From positions 62,001 through 126,000 of the forward strand of contig NZ_CP144164.1 in the NCBI RefSeq assembly GCF_037478005.1: a stretch of DNA of 64,000 nt, written 5' to 3'. The notes beneath the pieces were generated by a model. The model worked only from the letters and a program-made list of their open reading frames with translations. It was not told the origin of the DNA and did not search any database. Made by a program: the position numbers and the translations under genes. The stretch is from Alteromonas sp. M12 (lineage in GTDB: Bacteria; Pseudomonadota; Gammaproteobacteria; Enterobacterales; Alteromonadaceae). Below, in pieces: positions 56,906 through 64,000 of this stretch; the first letter of the stretch is position 1, and each line of letters starts with the position of its first letter.

Positions 56906-57940
56906 ATGTTAAACATCACCAAACAAACTGAAGTTATTGAAAATTGTCAGTCAGGGGAGGTGCCTAATGATATTCATCAGTATAGCCACCCTGTAGTACT
57001 TAAAGGTGTGGTTAAGCATTGGAAGCTGGTGGAAGTAGGTTTGGAATCTGCGCAAAAAAGCGTTGACTATTTAAAGTCGTTTTATAATGGTAAGTCAGTA
57101 TTTGCTTACTTTGGCAATCCTGATATAGAAGGGAAGTACGCCTACAATGAAAATGCAACTGAGTTAAATTATGAGTCTAAACGGGCACAAGTAGATGAGG
57201 TGCTCGACCTTATAATGGAACATCTTTACGATCAGCGCCCACCAGGATATTACATTGCATCAAATGTTATTGATTTGAATTTCCCTGGACTTCGCGCTGA
57301 CAATGATTTGCATATTCCTGTTATCCAAAAACAGCATGCGACCGAACCCCCGATACCCAGTATTTGGATTGGCAACAAGTCAATTGCTCGCTGTCACTAC
57401 GATGCTTCTGACAATATTGCTTGCGTTGTCACCGGAAAACGGCGTTTTATTACTTTCCCACCGGATCAAATTGCGAACTTATATCCCGGCCCCTTAGCTC
57501 CTACACCAGGTGGCCCGGCGATTACTATGGTGGATTTGCACAATCCTGATTATGAAAAATACCCGAAAATCAAACAAGCATTAGCCCACGGACAAGTCGC
57601 GGAATTAGAACCGGGCGATGGTATCTATATTCCGAGTATGTGGTGGCATCAAGTCGAGGCGCTAAGCCCATATAATGTGTTAGTCAATTATTGGTGGAGT
57701 AATGCGGAAAAGTATATGGGGGCTGCGATGAATGTGTTGTACCACGCGATGCTAAGTCTTCGCGATAAACCGGCACATGAAAAGGCAGGTTGGAAGCATA
57801 TCTTTGATTACTATATTTTTGGTGAGGGTGAGCAACCTACAGAGCATTTACCGCCTGAAGCCCATGGTTTTTTAGCGCCCATGAATGAAATGATGTCACG
57901 TCAACTTCGTGCCATGTTAATCAATAAACTAAATCGATAA
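56906..57940 (+). CDS. Cupin_8/JmjC-like Fe(II)/2OG oxygenase
   Basis: 344 aa. HYDASDN (an HxD pair) and WWHQVEAL (distal histidine) give a complete 2-His-1-carboxylate iron site; RRFITFPPDQIANLYPGPL sits between. Related proteins hydroxylate proteins or small molecules. Its stop abuts the halogenase start with no gap, so the two are translated together. Confidence 0.87.
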   Translation: MLNITKQTEVIENCQSGEVPNDIHQYSHPVVLKGVVKHWKLVEVGLESAQKSVDYLKSFYNGKSVFAYFGNPDIEGKYAYNENATELNYESKRAQVDEVLDLIMEHLYDQRPPGYYIASNVIDLNFPGLRADNDLHIPVIQKQHATEPPIPSIWIGNKSIARCHYDASDNIACVVTGKRRFITFPPDQIANLYPGPLAPTPGGPAITMVDLHNPDYEKYPKIKQALAHGQVAELEPGDGIYIPSMWWHQVEALSPYNVLVNYWWSNAEKYMGAAMNVLYHAMLSLRDKPAHEKAGWKHIFDYYIFGEGEQPTEHLPPEAHGFLAPMNEMMSRQLRAMLINKLNR

Positions 57941-59449
57941 ATGGATCGCAAAGGTGAGCAGAAGGTGAACAGAAAAATCAAAAATGTGGTTATTGCTGGC
58001 GGTGGAACCGCTGGTTGGATAGCTGCCGCAGCATTGGCTAAACAGATGCCTTCCGTCATCAATGTGACCTTGGTGGAGTCTGAAGAAATCGGTACCGTTG
58101 GCGTCGGTGAGGCAACTATTCCGCCCATGCGAATATTCAATAAACTGTTGGGCATTGATGAGTCTCAGTTTATGGCAGAAACGTCAGCTACCTTTAAGCT
58201 AGGCATTCAATTTGATAATTGGGGTAAGCAAGGAGATAGCTATATTCATTCATTCGGTATGACAGGTAAAGAAAGCTTTATTGCTCCATTTCATCACTTC
58301 TGGCTATACGGAAAAGAACAGGGCGTTGCAAAGGACTTTGGTAAATACTGTTTTGAATTGGAAGCTGCTAAGGCCAATAAATTTGCGCTTTCAGATAAGT
58401 CATCTATCAATTATGCATACCACTTAGATTCCAGTAAATATGCCGCTTATTTGCGTAAGTTTAGCGAATCTCGAGGAGTGAAAAGGATAGAAGGAAAAAT
58501 TGCCGCAGTAAATAAAGACCCCAAAAACGGTTTTATCACTAGCTTAAAATTGGATTCAGGACAGTTAGTCGAGGGCGATTTATTTATTGATTGTACCGGC
58601 TTTCGAGGTTTGCTAATCGAGCAAGCGTTACATACGGGTTATGAAGATTGGTCGCATTGGTTACCTTGTGATAGTGCGATTGCGGTACAAACTAAGTCGG
58701 TAGGGGAAGTATCTCCAATCACTCGTTCTATTGCTCATCACAGTGGCTGGCAATGGCGGATTCCATTACAACATAGGGTTGGAAATGGCATTGTTTATTG
58801 CAGCAAGTACATGACTGATGAACAAGCTAAAGAGTATCTCTTATCGAATATTGAGGGCGAGGTTATTACCGAGCCCAGAGTGATAAAATATCGCACAGGT
58901 AGGCGTCGTAAACATTGGAATAAAAACTGTCTAGCCCTTGGTTTGGCTAGCGGTTTTGTGGAGCCTTTGGAATCAACCAGTATTCATCTCATTATGATGG
59001 GCATTATTCGCTTACTCAGGCTTTTCCCATGTGGGGAAATATCCGATTCGGTAATTGATGAATACAATCAACAAGCCACCGACGAGATCGAAAAAATCCG
59101 CGATTTCATCGTCTTGCACTATCATGTTACTCAACGGCAAGACAGCGAATTTTGGCGACATTGTAAAAGCATGGAGGTGCCAGAGAGTCTGGCTCATCGA
59201 ATACGGCTGTTTACCGATCACGCCCATGCATTTCAAGCCGATGGTGAATTGTTTAGAGTCGATTCTTGGACACAAGTTATGCTTGGTCAAGGGATTGAGC
59301 CAAAACAATACCATCCCAGTGTTCAGGGAATGCCGGTGATGGAGTTAGAAAAGTTCTTATCTTCACTGGAACAATCAATATCTAAGGCGGTTTCCCAATT
59401 ACCTAGTCATCAACGTTTTATTCAACAATATTGTAGCCCACCCAATTAA
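57941..59449 (+). CDS. Tryptophan halogenase-family flavoprotein
   Basis: 502 aa. NAD/FAD-site VIAGGGTAGWIAAAALAKQ at residues about 16-34, GVGEATIPP, and the family signature GWQWRIPLQHR are intact. True halogenases also use a catalytic lysine near residue 79; I could not align it with confidence. Homologues beside SapC/cupin genes in sugar loci are common in Alteromonadales and may not halogenate tryptophan. The start could also be a GTG 8 codons downstream. Confidence 0.87.
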   Translation: MDRKGEQKVNRKIKNVVIAGGGTAGWIAAAALAKQMPSVINVTLVESEEIGTVGVGEATIPPMRIFNKLLGIDESQFMAETSATFKLGIQFDNWGKQGDSYIHSFGMTGKESFIAPFHHFWLYGKEQGVAKDFGKYCFELEAAKANKFALSDKSSINYAYHLDSSKYAAYLRKFSESRGVKRIEGKIAAVNKDPKNGFITSLKLDSGQLVEGDLFIDCTGFRGLLIEQALHTGYEDWSHWLPCDSAIAVQTKSVGEVSPITRSIAHHSGWQWRIPLQHRVGNGIVYCSKYMTDEQAKEYLLSNIEGEVITEPRVIKYRTGRRRKHWNKNCLALGLASGFVEPLESTSIHLIMMGIIRLLRLFPCGEISDSVIDEYNQQATDEIEKIRDFIVLHYHVTQRQDSEFWRHCKSMEVPESLAHRIRLFTDHAHAFQADGELFRVDSWTQVMLGQGIEPKQYHPSVQGMPVMELEKFLSSLEQSISKAVSQLPSHQRFIQQYCSPPN

Positions 59450-59534
59450 CGATGATGAGTTTGTAGTAGAAATCAACAAAACAGGTATTGGGGATAGAAT
59501 AATTCCAGCATTTACATTTTTTTAACGTTAAGCA

Positions 59535-59563
59535 TTGCTTTTTATTGCGAATCCAACTAACCT
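59535..59563 (+). promoter_or_regulatory. Probable promoter of the beta-glucosidase gene
   Basis: TTGCTT (59535-59540), 17-base spacer, TAACCT (59558-59563). The hexamers are weak, but the spacing to the operator copy 2 bases later repeats that at 52752-52799. Confidence 0.4.
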
Positions 59564-59565
59564 CT

Positions 59566-59584
59566 AAATGTAAGCGCTTTCATT
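59566..59584. promoter_or_regulatory. LacI-family operator, copy 2
   Basis: AAATGTAAGCGCTTTCATT, the exact reverse complement of the 19-bp site at 52781. It lies 95 bases before the GH1 start. Two identical sites in front of the two transcription units strongly suggest one regulator. Confidence 0.87.
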
Positions 59585-59678
59585 TAGGTGGTTTTCGTTA
59601 TAGTTTTCGCGCTTAACACTTTGTTGACCATCAAAAAGATACCGATTAACCATTAACAGAATTAGTAATTATCAAATC

Positions 59679-61010
59679 ATGAGCAACCTTTCCTTACCAT
59701 CTTCATCAAAATTACTGGACCATGACTTCGTGTTCGGTGTAGCAACGTCTTCTTTCCAAATTGAAGGAGCAGCGGACAGCAGATTAGAATCAATTTGGGA
59801 CACTTTTTGTGCCACACCCGGTAAAATCTCCGATGCTTCTAACGGGCTGGTGGCATGTGAGCATGTTAAGTTTTGGCGCGAAGATGTGGAGTTGATTGAC
59901 TCTTTAGGCGTGGATGCTTATCGATTTTCCATCTCTTGGCCTAGGGTGGTCAAAAAAGACGGTTCTCTAAACGATAAAGGGATGCAGTTTTACATTGATT
60001 TGGTGGAAGAGTTAGTTAAGCGCAACATCAAACCCTTTGTCACTTTATATCATTGGGATTTGCCTCAGCACTTAGAAGAAAAGGGTGGTTGGCTGAATCG
60101 TGAAACCGCATTTCATTTCGAGCATTACGTGAATTTAGTTGCTAAAGCTTTGGGAGACCGAGTATACGCGTACGCTACCTTAAACGAACCATTTTGTTCA
60201 GCTTACCTAGGTTATGAAAATGGTGTGCACGCACCGGGTAAAACGGGACAAGCAAACGGTAGGAAGTCAGCCCATCATTTACTGTTAGCTCACGGTCTTG
60301 GCATACGCGCATTGCGTCGAAATTGTCCCGATACTAAGGCTGGAATTGTACTTAATTTCACCCCCTGCTATCCAGAGACTCAGGTGGCTGAAGATATAAA
60401 GGCTGCGAAAATAGCCGATGATTATATTAATCAGTGGTACATGCGACCCGTTATGGAAGGGCTCTATCCAGATGTGGTTGAGCTAATTGAACCACAAAAC
60501 CGACCTGATATTTTACCGGGCGATATGGACTTGATTAGCCAGCGCTTAGATTTCTTAGGAGTAAATTTTTACACCAGACTAAAATATCGCAGCGATGGCA
60601 AAGGCTGGTATGAAGAGCTTCAACCTAAAGGTGTAGTCACTACTGACATGGGGTGGGAAGTTCACCCTAAAGCACTTTCTGAGCTCTTAATATCTCTTCA
60701 TCAACGTTATACACTGCCACCAGTTTACATCACTGAAAATGGTGCGGCGATGCAGGATGAAATTAAACACGGCAGAGTGAATGATCAAGACAGAATTGAC
60801 TACTTTCAATCACATCTCAATGCTGTTGATGACGCCTCCCAGCAGGGTGTTGATATCGCCGGTTATTTCGCCTGGAGTTTGATGGATAACTTTGAGTGGG
60901 CAGAAGGTTACGAGAAGCGGTTTGGTATTGTGTATGTTGACTATCTTACCCAGAGTCGCACTATTAAAGACAGTGGACTTGCCTATAAACAACTGATTAC
61001 TAGTAGGTAG
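59679..61010 (+). CDS. GH1 family beta-glucosidase
   Basis: 443 aa, normal GH1 length. The acid/base glutamate is in YATLNEPFCSAYLGY and the nucleophile in YITENGAAM; the N-terminal FGVATSSFQIEGAA and DTFCATPGKISD are standard. There is no signal peptide, so it acts on glucosides in the cytoplasm after import by the symporter, 11 bases downstream. The exact substrate (cellobiose, gentiobiose or an aryl glucoside) is not decided by the sequence. Confidence 0.95.
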   Translation: MSNLSLPSSSKLLDHDFVFGVATSSFQIEGAADSRLESIWDTFCATPGKISDASNGLVACEHVKFWREDVELIDSLGVDAYRFSISWPRVVKKDGSLNDKGMQFYIDLVEELVKRNIKPFVTLYHWDLPQHLEEKGGWLNRETAFHFEHYVNLVAKALGDRVYAYATLNEPFCSAYLGYENGVHAPGKTGQANGRKSAHHLLLAHGLGIRALRRNCPDTKAGIVLNFTPCYPETQVAEDIKAAKIADDYINQWYMRPVMEGLYPDVVELIEPQNRPDILPGDMDLISQRLDFLGVNFYTRLKYRSDGKGWYEELQPKGVVTTDMGWEVHPKALSELLISLHQRYTLPPVYITENGAAMQDEIKHGRVNDQDRIDYFQSHLNAVDDASQQGVDIAGYFAWSLMDNFEWAEGYEKRFGIVYVDYLTQSRTIKDSGLAYKQLITSR

Positions 61011-61021
61011 CAAAGTAAATT

Positions 61022-62560
61022 ATGCAAAGCGAAATAACCAAACTGCCAATAATTGAAAAAGTCGGTTACGCCATGGGGGACGCCGCCGCTAATTTAGTCT
61101 GGCGCGGGGCGCTTGCTTATTTAGCTGTTTTTTATACTGATACGTTCGGTTTGACTGCCGCAGCGGCCGCATTGTTGTTCCTCGTGGTCAGACTATCTGA
61201 TGGTATAACCGATATCATTATGGGGATGATTGCCGATCGCACAGATACTCGGTGGGGCAAGTTCAGACCGTGGATTTTATTTTCTACGCCATTACTTGGC
61301 CTATTCATGGTGCTATGTTTTACCACACCAGAATGGTCAGCGAGTAACAAGCTAGTCTACGCCTATGTCACTTATATCGGCTTAACACTCTGTTATACCC
61401 TCAATAATGTGCCTTATTCGGCTTTAATGGGAGTGATGACCGAATGTGATGTTGAACGGACCAGTTTATCTGCGTATCGCTTCGCCGGCGCATTCTTTGG
61501 TGGTTTGCTGGTTATGGGGTTTTTACCGTATTTCGTCGACTTATTTGGCCAAGGTAATGATGTACAGGGTTATCAATCAACGATGTATCTGTTTGCTGGA
61601 ATATTGGTTGCGTTAATGGTCTTTACGTTTTTATCCACTAAAGAGCGAGTGAAACCTGTAGTCAATAACACCTCAGGGTTGAAAACTGAGCTGTGGGATC
61701 TGACTAAAAATCTGCCGTTTATTTTATTACCTTTGATGAGTATTAGTCTGTTTTTCTATTACCGTAACGTATTAACCGGTGTGATATTTGCGGTTGTTAT
61801 TGCTGGGACTTGGATACTAATAAACCGCTTTCTGGCCAAACCCAGAGAGCAAATTAGCTCGACTCAACAGGATATGATTGACCTGATAACTAATAAACCT
61901 TGGTTAATCTTGTTAGGTATGGGCTTTTTAACCATGATGTTTAATGGCATCAAATACGGTGTGATTGCCTATTACTTTAAGTACGTTATTGGTGATGAAT
62001 TGATGACAGGTCAATTCTTCGTAGCCCTGTTAGTGGTATCTATTTTTGGTGCATTAAGCACATCGTTTCTCGCTCGTGTTTTTGGTCGTAGAGTACTGTT
62101 TATTGGTTCATTAGTTATTGGCAGTATACTAACTATTTGCTTTTACTGGGTGCCTGAAGGAAATGTCACCTTAGTGTTTGTGCTAGGTTGTTCCGCAGAA
62201 TTCTTTGCAGCTATTTTTCCTACTTTGTTCTTTTCGATGTTAGGGGATTCCGCTGATTATTCTGAATGGAAAAACGGACGAAGAGCAACGGGTTTAGTCT
62301 ATTCTGCAGGTACATTTGTGCAGAAAACTGGCGGAGGGTTCGCAGGAGCATTAGTGCTGGTAGTATTGTCTAGTTATGGCTACGACGGTATGGACCAAAC
62401 GACAGTTGCAGATAGCTTACCTGGTATTAAATTGTTGATGAGCTGGATACCTGGATTTTTTGGTATAGCTGCTGCAATTTTGATGTTGTTTTATCCCCTT
62501 ACCGATAAACAACAGAAAAAAATTACTCTAGAACTCAAGGGGCAAAGAGCATTGGCGTAG
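61022..62560 (+). CDS. GPH-family glycoside:cation symporter
   Basis: 512 aa with 12 or more membrane helices. IEKVGYAMGDAAANLVWRG at the N-terminus and GMIADRTDTRWGKFRPWILF (the GPH loop 2-3 motif) mark the glycoside-pentoside-hexuronide family. It imports a disaccharide or glycoside through the inner membrane. Translated right after the beta-glucosidase in the same operon. Confidence 0.93.
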   Translation: MQSEITKLPIIEKVGYAMGDAAANLVWRGALAYLAVFYTDTFGLTAAAAALLFLVVRLSDGITDIIMGMIADRTDTRWGKFRPWILFSTPLLGLFMVLCFTTPEWSASNKLVYAYVTYIGLTLCYTLNNVPYSALMGVMTECDVERTSLSAYRFAGAFFGGLLVMGFLPYFVDLFGQGNDVQGYQSTMYLFAGILVALMVFTFLSTKERVKPVVNNTSGLKTELWDLTKNLPFILLPLMSISLFFYYRNVLTGVIFAVVIAGTWILINRFLAKPREQISSTQQDMIDLITNKPWLILLGMGFLTMMFNGIKYGVIAYYFKYVIGDELMTGQFFVALLVVSIFGALSTSFLARVFGRRVLFIGSLVIGSILTICFYWVPEGNVTLVFVLGCSAEFFAAIFPTLFFSMLGDSADYSEWKNGRRATGLVYSAGTFVQKTGGGFAGALVLVVLSSYGYDGMDQTTVADSLPGIKLLMSWIPGFFGIAAAILMLFYPLTDKQQKKITLELKGQRALA

Positions 62561-62711
62561 TTTTTTCTAATCAGTAGTATCCTTGCCTGATTGCCCTAAA
62601 CTTTACACACATCGGATGTTTTGTAATGCCGCATAATTATTCATTACAAGGTGGCGATTGTATAGTAGGCTAGCTATCCTCTAGTCTCAGGGCGAATATT
62701 AGCAAAAATTT

Positions 62712-63713
62712 ATGGCAACGATTTACGAAGTAGCAAAACATGCTGGGGTGTCTTTGGCAACGGTTTCCAGAGTCATGAACGGCAATGTGAAAGTCAGACA
62801 AAGCACTAGTGACAAAGTAATGCATGCCATGAAAGAGCTTGGCTATGTGCCAAATAATTTCGCTCGTTCACTCGCATCAAATAAAGCAAATAGCATTGGT
62901 CTTTTGGTTTCTAACCTTAATAGCTCATTTTTTGGACAGATGATGAGCGGCGTGGAAACAGAGCTAAGAGCCGCTGGTAAACACGTGATTATTTCTGCCG
63001 GTCATGATGAAGAGGCGGAAGAGAAAGACGGTATTGATTTTCTGATCAGTCGTCAATGTGATGCCTTGATTGTGCACTCTGAAGCCATCTCTGATGAATA
63101 TTTAATTGAGCTAAACAAAAGCAAACTCCCCATTTTAATTATGAACCGCGTCGTCGAAAGCATGCAAGATCAGTGTTTTATTGTTAATAACCAAGCTGGT
63201 GGTTATATGGCCGCACAGACTTTGTTGAAAAAAGGACATAGAGACATCGCCTACATTAGCGGTCCTACTTATAAAGAAGATACTAAGCAGCGTTTAATTG
63301 GTCACAAAAGAGCGTTGCAAGAGTATGGCGTGGTGTTTAATGAAAAACTCCATTATGTAGGTGATTATCTTGAGACCGGTGGTATCGCAGGGATGAATTA
63401 TTTACTCAATTCAGGTGAACATTTTAGTGCATTAGCCTGTTCAAATGATGAAATGGCATCCGGTGCAATGAGTTGTGCTAGAGAGCATGGTTTGGTGCTG
63501 CCAGAAGATTTATCCGTGATTGGTTTTGATGATGTGTTATTTGCAAAACATATGTTTCCCAAATTAACCACTATTGATAACCCAGTATTAGAAATGGGGA
63601 AAATGGCGGCTCAATGGGTTTTGAAATATGTTTATAAAGAGTCAAATAGAGAAATTCAGCGCGTTTTCGAACCCAAACTTATTGAACGTTTATCTGTTAT
63701 CGAGTTGAATTAG
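62712..63713 (+). CDS. LacI-family transcriptional regulator
   Basis: 333 aa. An N-terminal LacI helix-turn-helix (MATIYEVAKHAGVSLATVSR, with the hinge helix PNNFARSLASNK) and a periplasmic-binding-like effector domain (NSIGLLVSNLNSSFFGQMM; SVIGFDDVLFAKHMFPKLTT). The two 19-bp sites at 52781 and 59566 are its probable operators. No copy lies upstream of its own gene, so self-repression is not evident. The inducer is probably the glucoside or its product. Confidence 0.95.
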   Translation: MATIYEVAKHAGVSLATVSRVMNGNVKVRQSTSDKVMHAMKELGYVPNNFARSLASNKANSIGLLVSNLNSSFFGQMMSGVETELRAAGKHVIISAGHDEEAEEKDGIDFLISRQCDALIVHSEAISDEYLIELNKSKLPILIMNRVVESMQDQCFIVNNQAGGYMAAQTLLKKGHRDIAYISGPTYKEDTKQRLIGHKRALQEYGVVFNEKLHYVGDYLETGGIAGMNYLLNSGEHFSALACSNDEMASGAMSCAREHGLVLPEDLSVIGFDDVLFAKHMFPKLTTIDNPVLEMGKMAAQWVLKYVYKESNREIQRVFEPKLIERLSVIELN

Positions 63714-63767
63714 AGAAAGGCCCTTTCTTACTGTTAATGCGGTCAACCCCAGTTATGAGTAGAAAAT

Positions 63768-63809
63768 TAAAAGCAGCAATTTGACTTATGCAAATTGCTG
63801 CTCATTTTT
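63768..63809. terminator. Bidirectional terminator between lacI and pckA
   Basis: AGCAGCAATTTG (63772-63783), 7-base loop, CAAATTGCTGCT (63791-63802), a 12-bp perfect stem followed by a T run on the plus strand and TTTTAATTTT on the minus strand. It serves the convergent lacI and pckA genes. Confidence 0.85.
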
Positions 63810-63847
63810 ACTGATCTCAAAATGTTGTTGAGCAGTTTTCGTTCACT

Positions 63848-64000
63848 TTATAATTTTGGTCCAGAATTAGAAATTTCCTTTCCTTCATCGTTATCAGTGA
63901 ACTTCACAAAGTTCTTAGTGAACAAAGTTGCTAAATTAGTGGCCTTTTCAGTCCATTGTTCGGCTTGTTCATAAGTGTCACGAGGATCCAAAATATTGTC
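63848..64000 (-). CDS. pckA: Phosphoenolpyruvate carboxykinase (ATP), C-terminal end (partial)
   Basis: The last 50 codons of a minus-strand gene entering from the right edge. The visible end, [19 protein letters not shown] then [11 protein letters not shown] and a final GPKL, resembles the C-terminus of ATP-type PEP carboxykinase. The active site is outside the window, so the call rests on this tail only. The gene ends at the terminator shared with lacI. Confidence 0.7.
   Translation of the reverse strand, partial: DNILDPRDTYEQAEQWTEKATNLATLFTKNFVKFTDNDEGKEISNSGPKL

Noticed and set aside
57941..59449. Confident assignment as a tryptophan halogenase
   Set aside because: The fold motifs are present, but the catalytic lysine could not be placed and the sugar-locus context argues for another substrate. 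Kept as a family call only.

Overview
The window reads as a chromosome segment of a marine gammaproteobacterium of the order Alteromonadales, most like the Glaciecola/Paraglaciecola/Alteromonas group. The support is the mix of coaBC-slmA, rpmB-rpmG-mutM-coaD beside LPS core genes, kbl-tdh, ubiCA with ubiK, glpE-glpG, rep and htpX, plus large TonB-dependent receptors, a SapC/cupin/tryptophan-halogenase set and a modest GC content. Genus is an inference. There are no rRNA or tRNA genes, no CRISPR array, no insertion sequence and no phage.

Layout. 1-2.2 kb: SOS translesion genes imuA-imuB (imuB runs off the left edge) behind a perfect LexA box. 2.2-9.1 kb: housekeeping genes (EVE protein, DUF885 metallopeptidase, DUF1820, a TetR regulator with its operator, slmA, coaBC, radC, a VOC protein). 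9.1-9.6 kb: seven exact 70-bp repeats made of paired REP elements. 9.6-25.2 kb: an accessory catabolic island. 25.3-28.5 kb: rpmB-rpmG, a small membrane protein, mutM, then ten exact 78-bp repeats of a second paired-REP family, then coaD. 28.7-34.9 kb: surface polysaccharide and LPS core (Wzi-like, two GT2, KdkA, a heptosyltransferase, WaaA). 35.1-39.2 kb: a three-gene unit of short periplasmic binding protein, porin-like protein and GGDEF/EAL protein. 39.4-51.7 kb: kbl-tdh, glpE-glpG, FliL-like, ubiC-ubiA, ubiK, rep, a GAF-GAF-GGDEF-EAL protein, cytochrome c5, htpX. 51.7-52.3 kb: a 72-aa LexA-controlled ORF and a small membrane protein. 52.7-63.7 kb: a sugar-use locus (TonB receptor, SapC, cupin_8, halogenase-like flavoprotein, GH1 beta-glucosidase, GPH symporter, LacI regulator) with two identical 19-bp operator copies. 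The right edge holds the C-terminus of PckA.

The most interesting part is the 9.6-25.2 kb island. It joins a RutA-like flavin monooxygenase, a RutB-like cysteine hydrolase, an M20 amidohydrolase, two TauD-type dioxygenases, a Rieske oxygenase, a LigB/DODA-type extradiol dioxygenase, an FMN reductase, two formamidase/acetamidase domains (one fused to an AraC-type regulator), an MFS carrier and a TonB receptor. The enzyme set fits import and oxidative opening of a nitrogen-containing ring followed by amide hydrolysis to formate/ammonia-type products. The substrate cannot be named from sequence.

Other points to check are the SOS-controlled 72-aa ORF, the two REP-pair arrays with different sequence but the same architecture, the LacI operator pair, a terminator with no visible upstream gene before htpX, and a GGDEF-EAL protein whose EAL half looks inactive.
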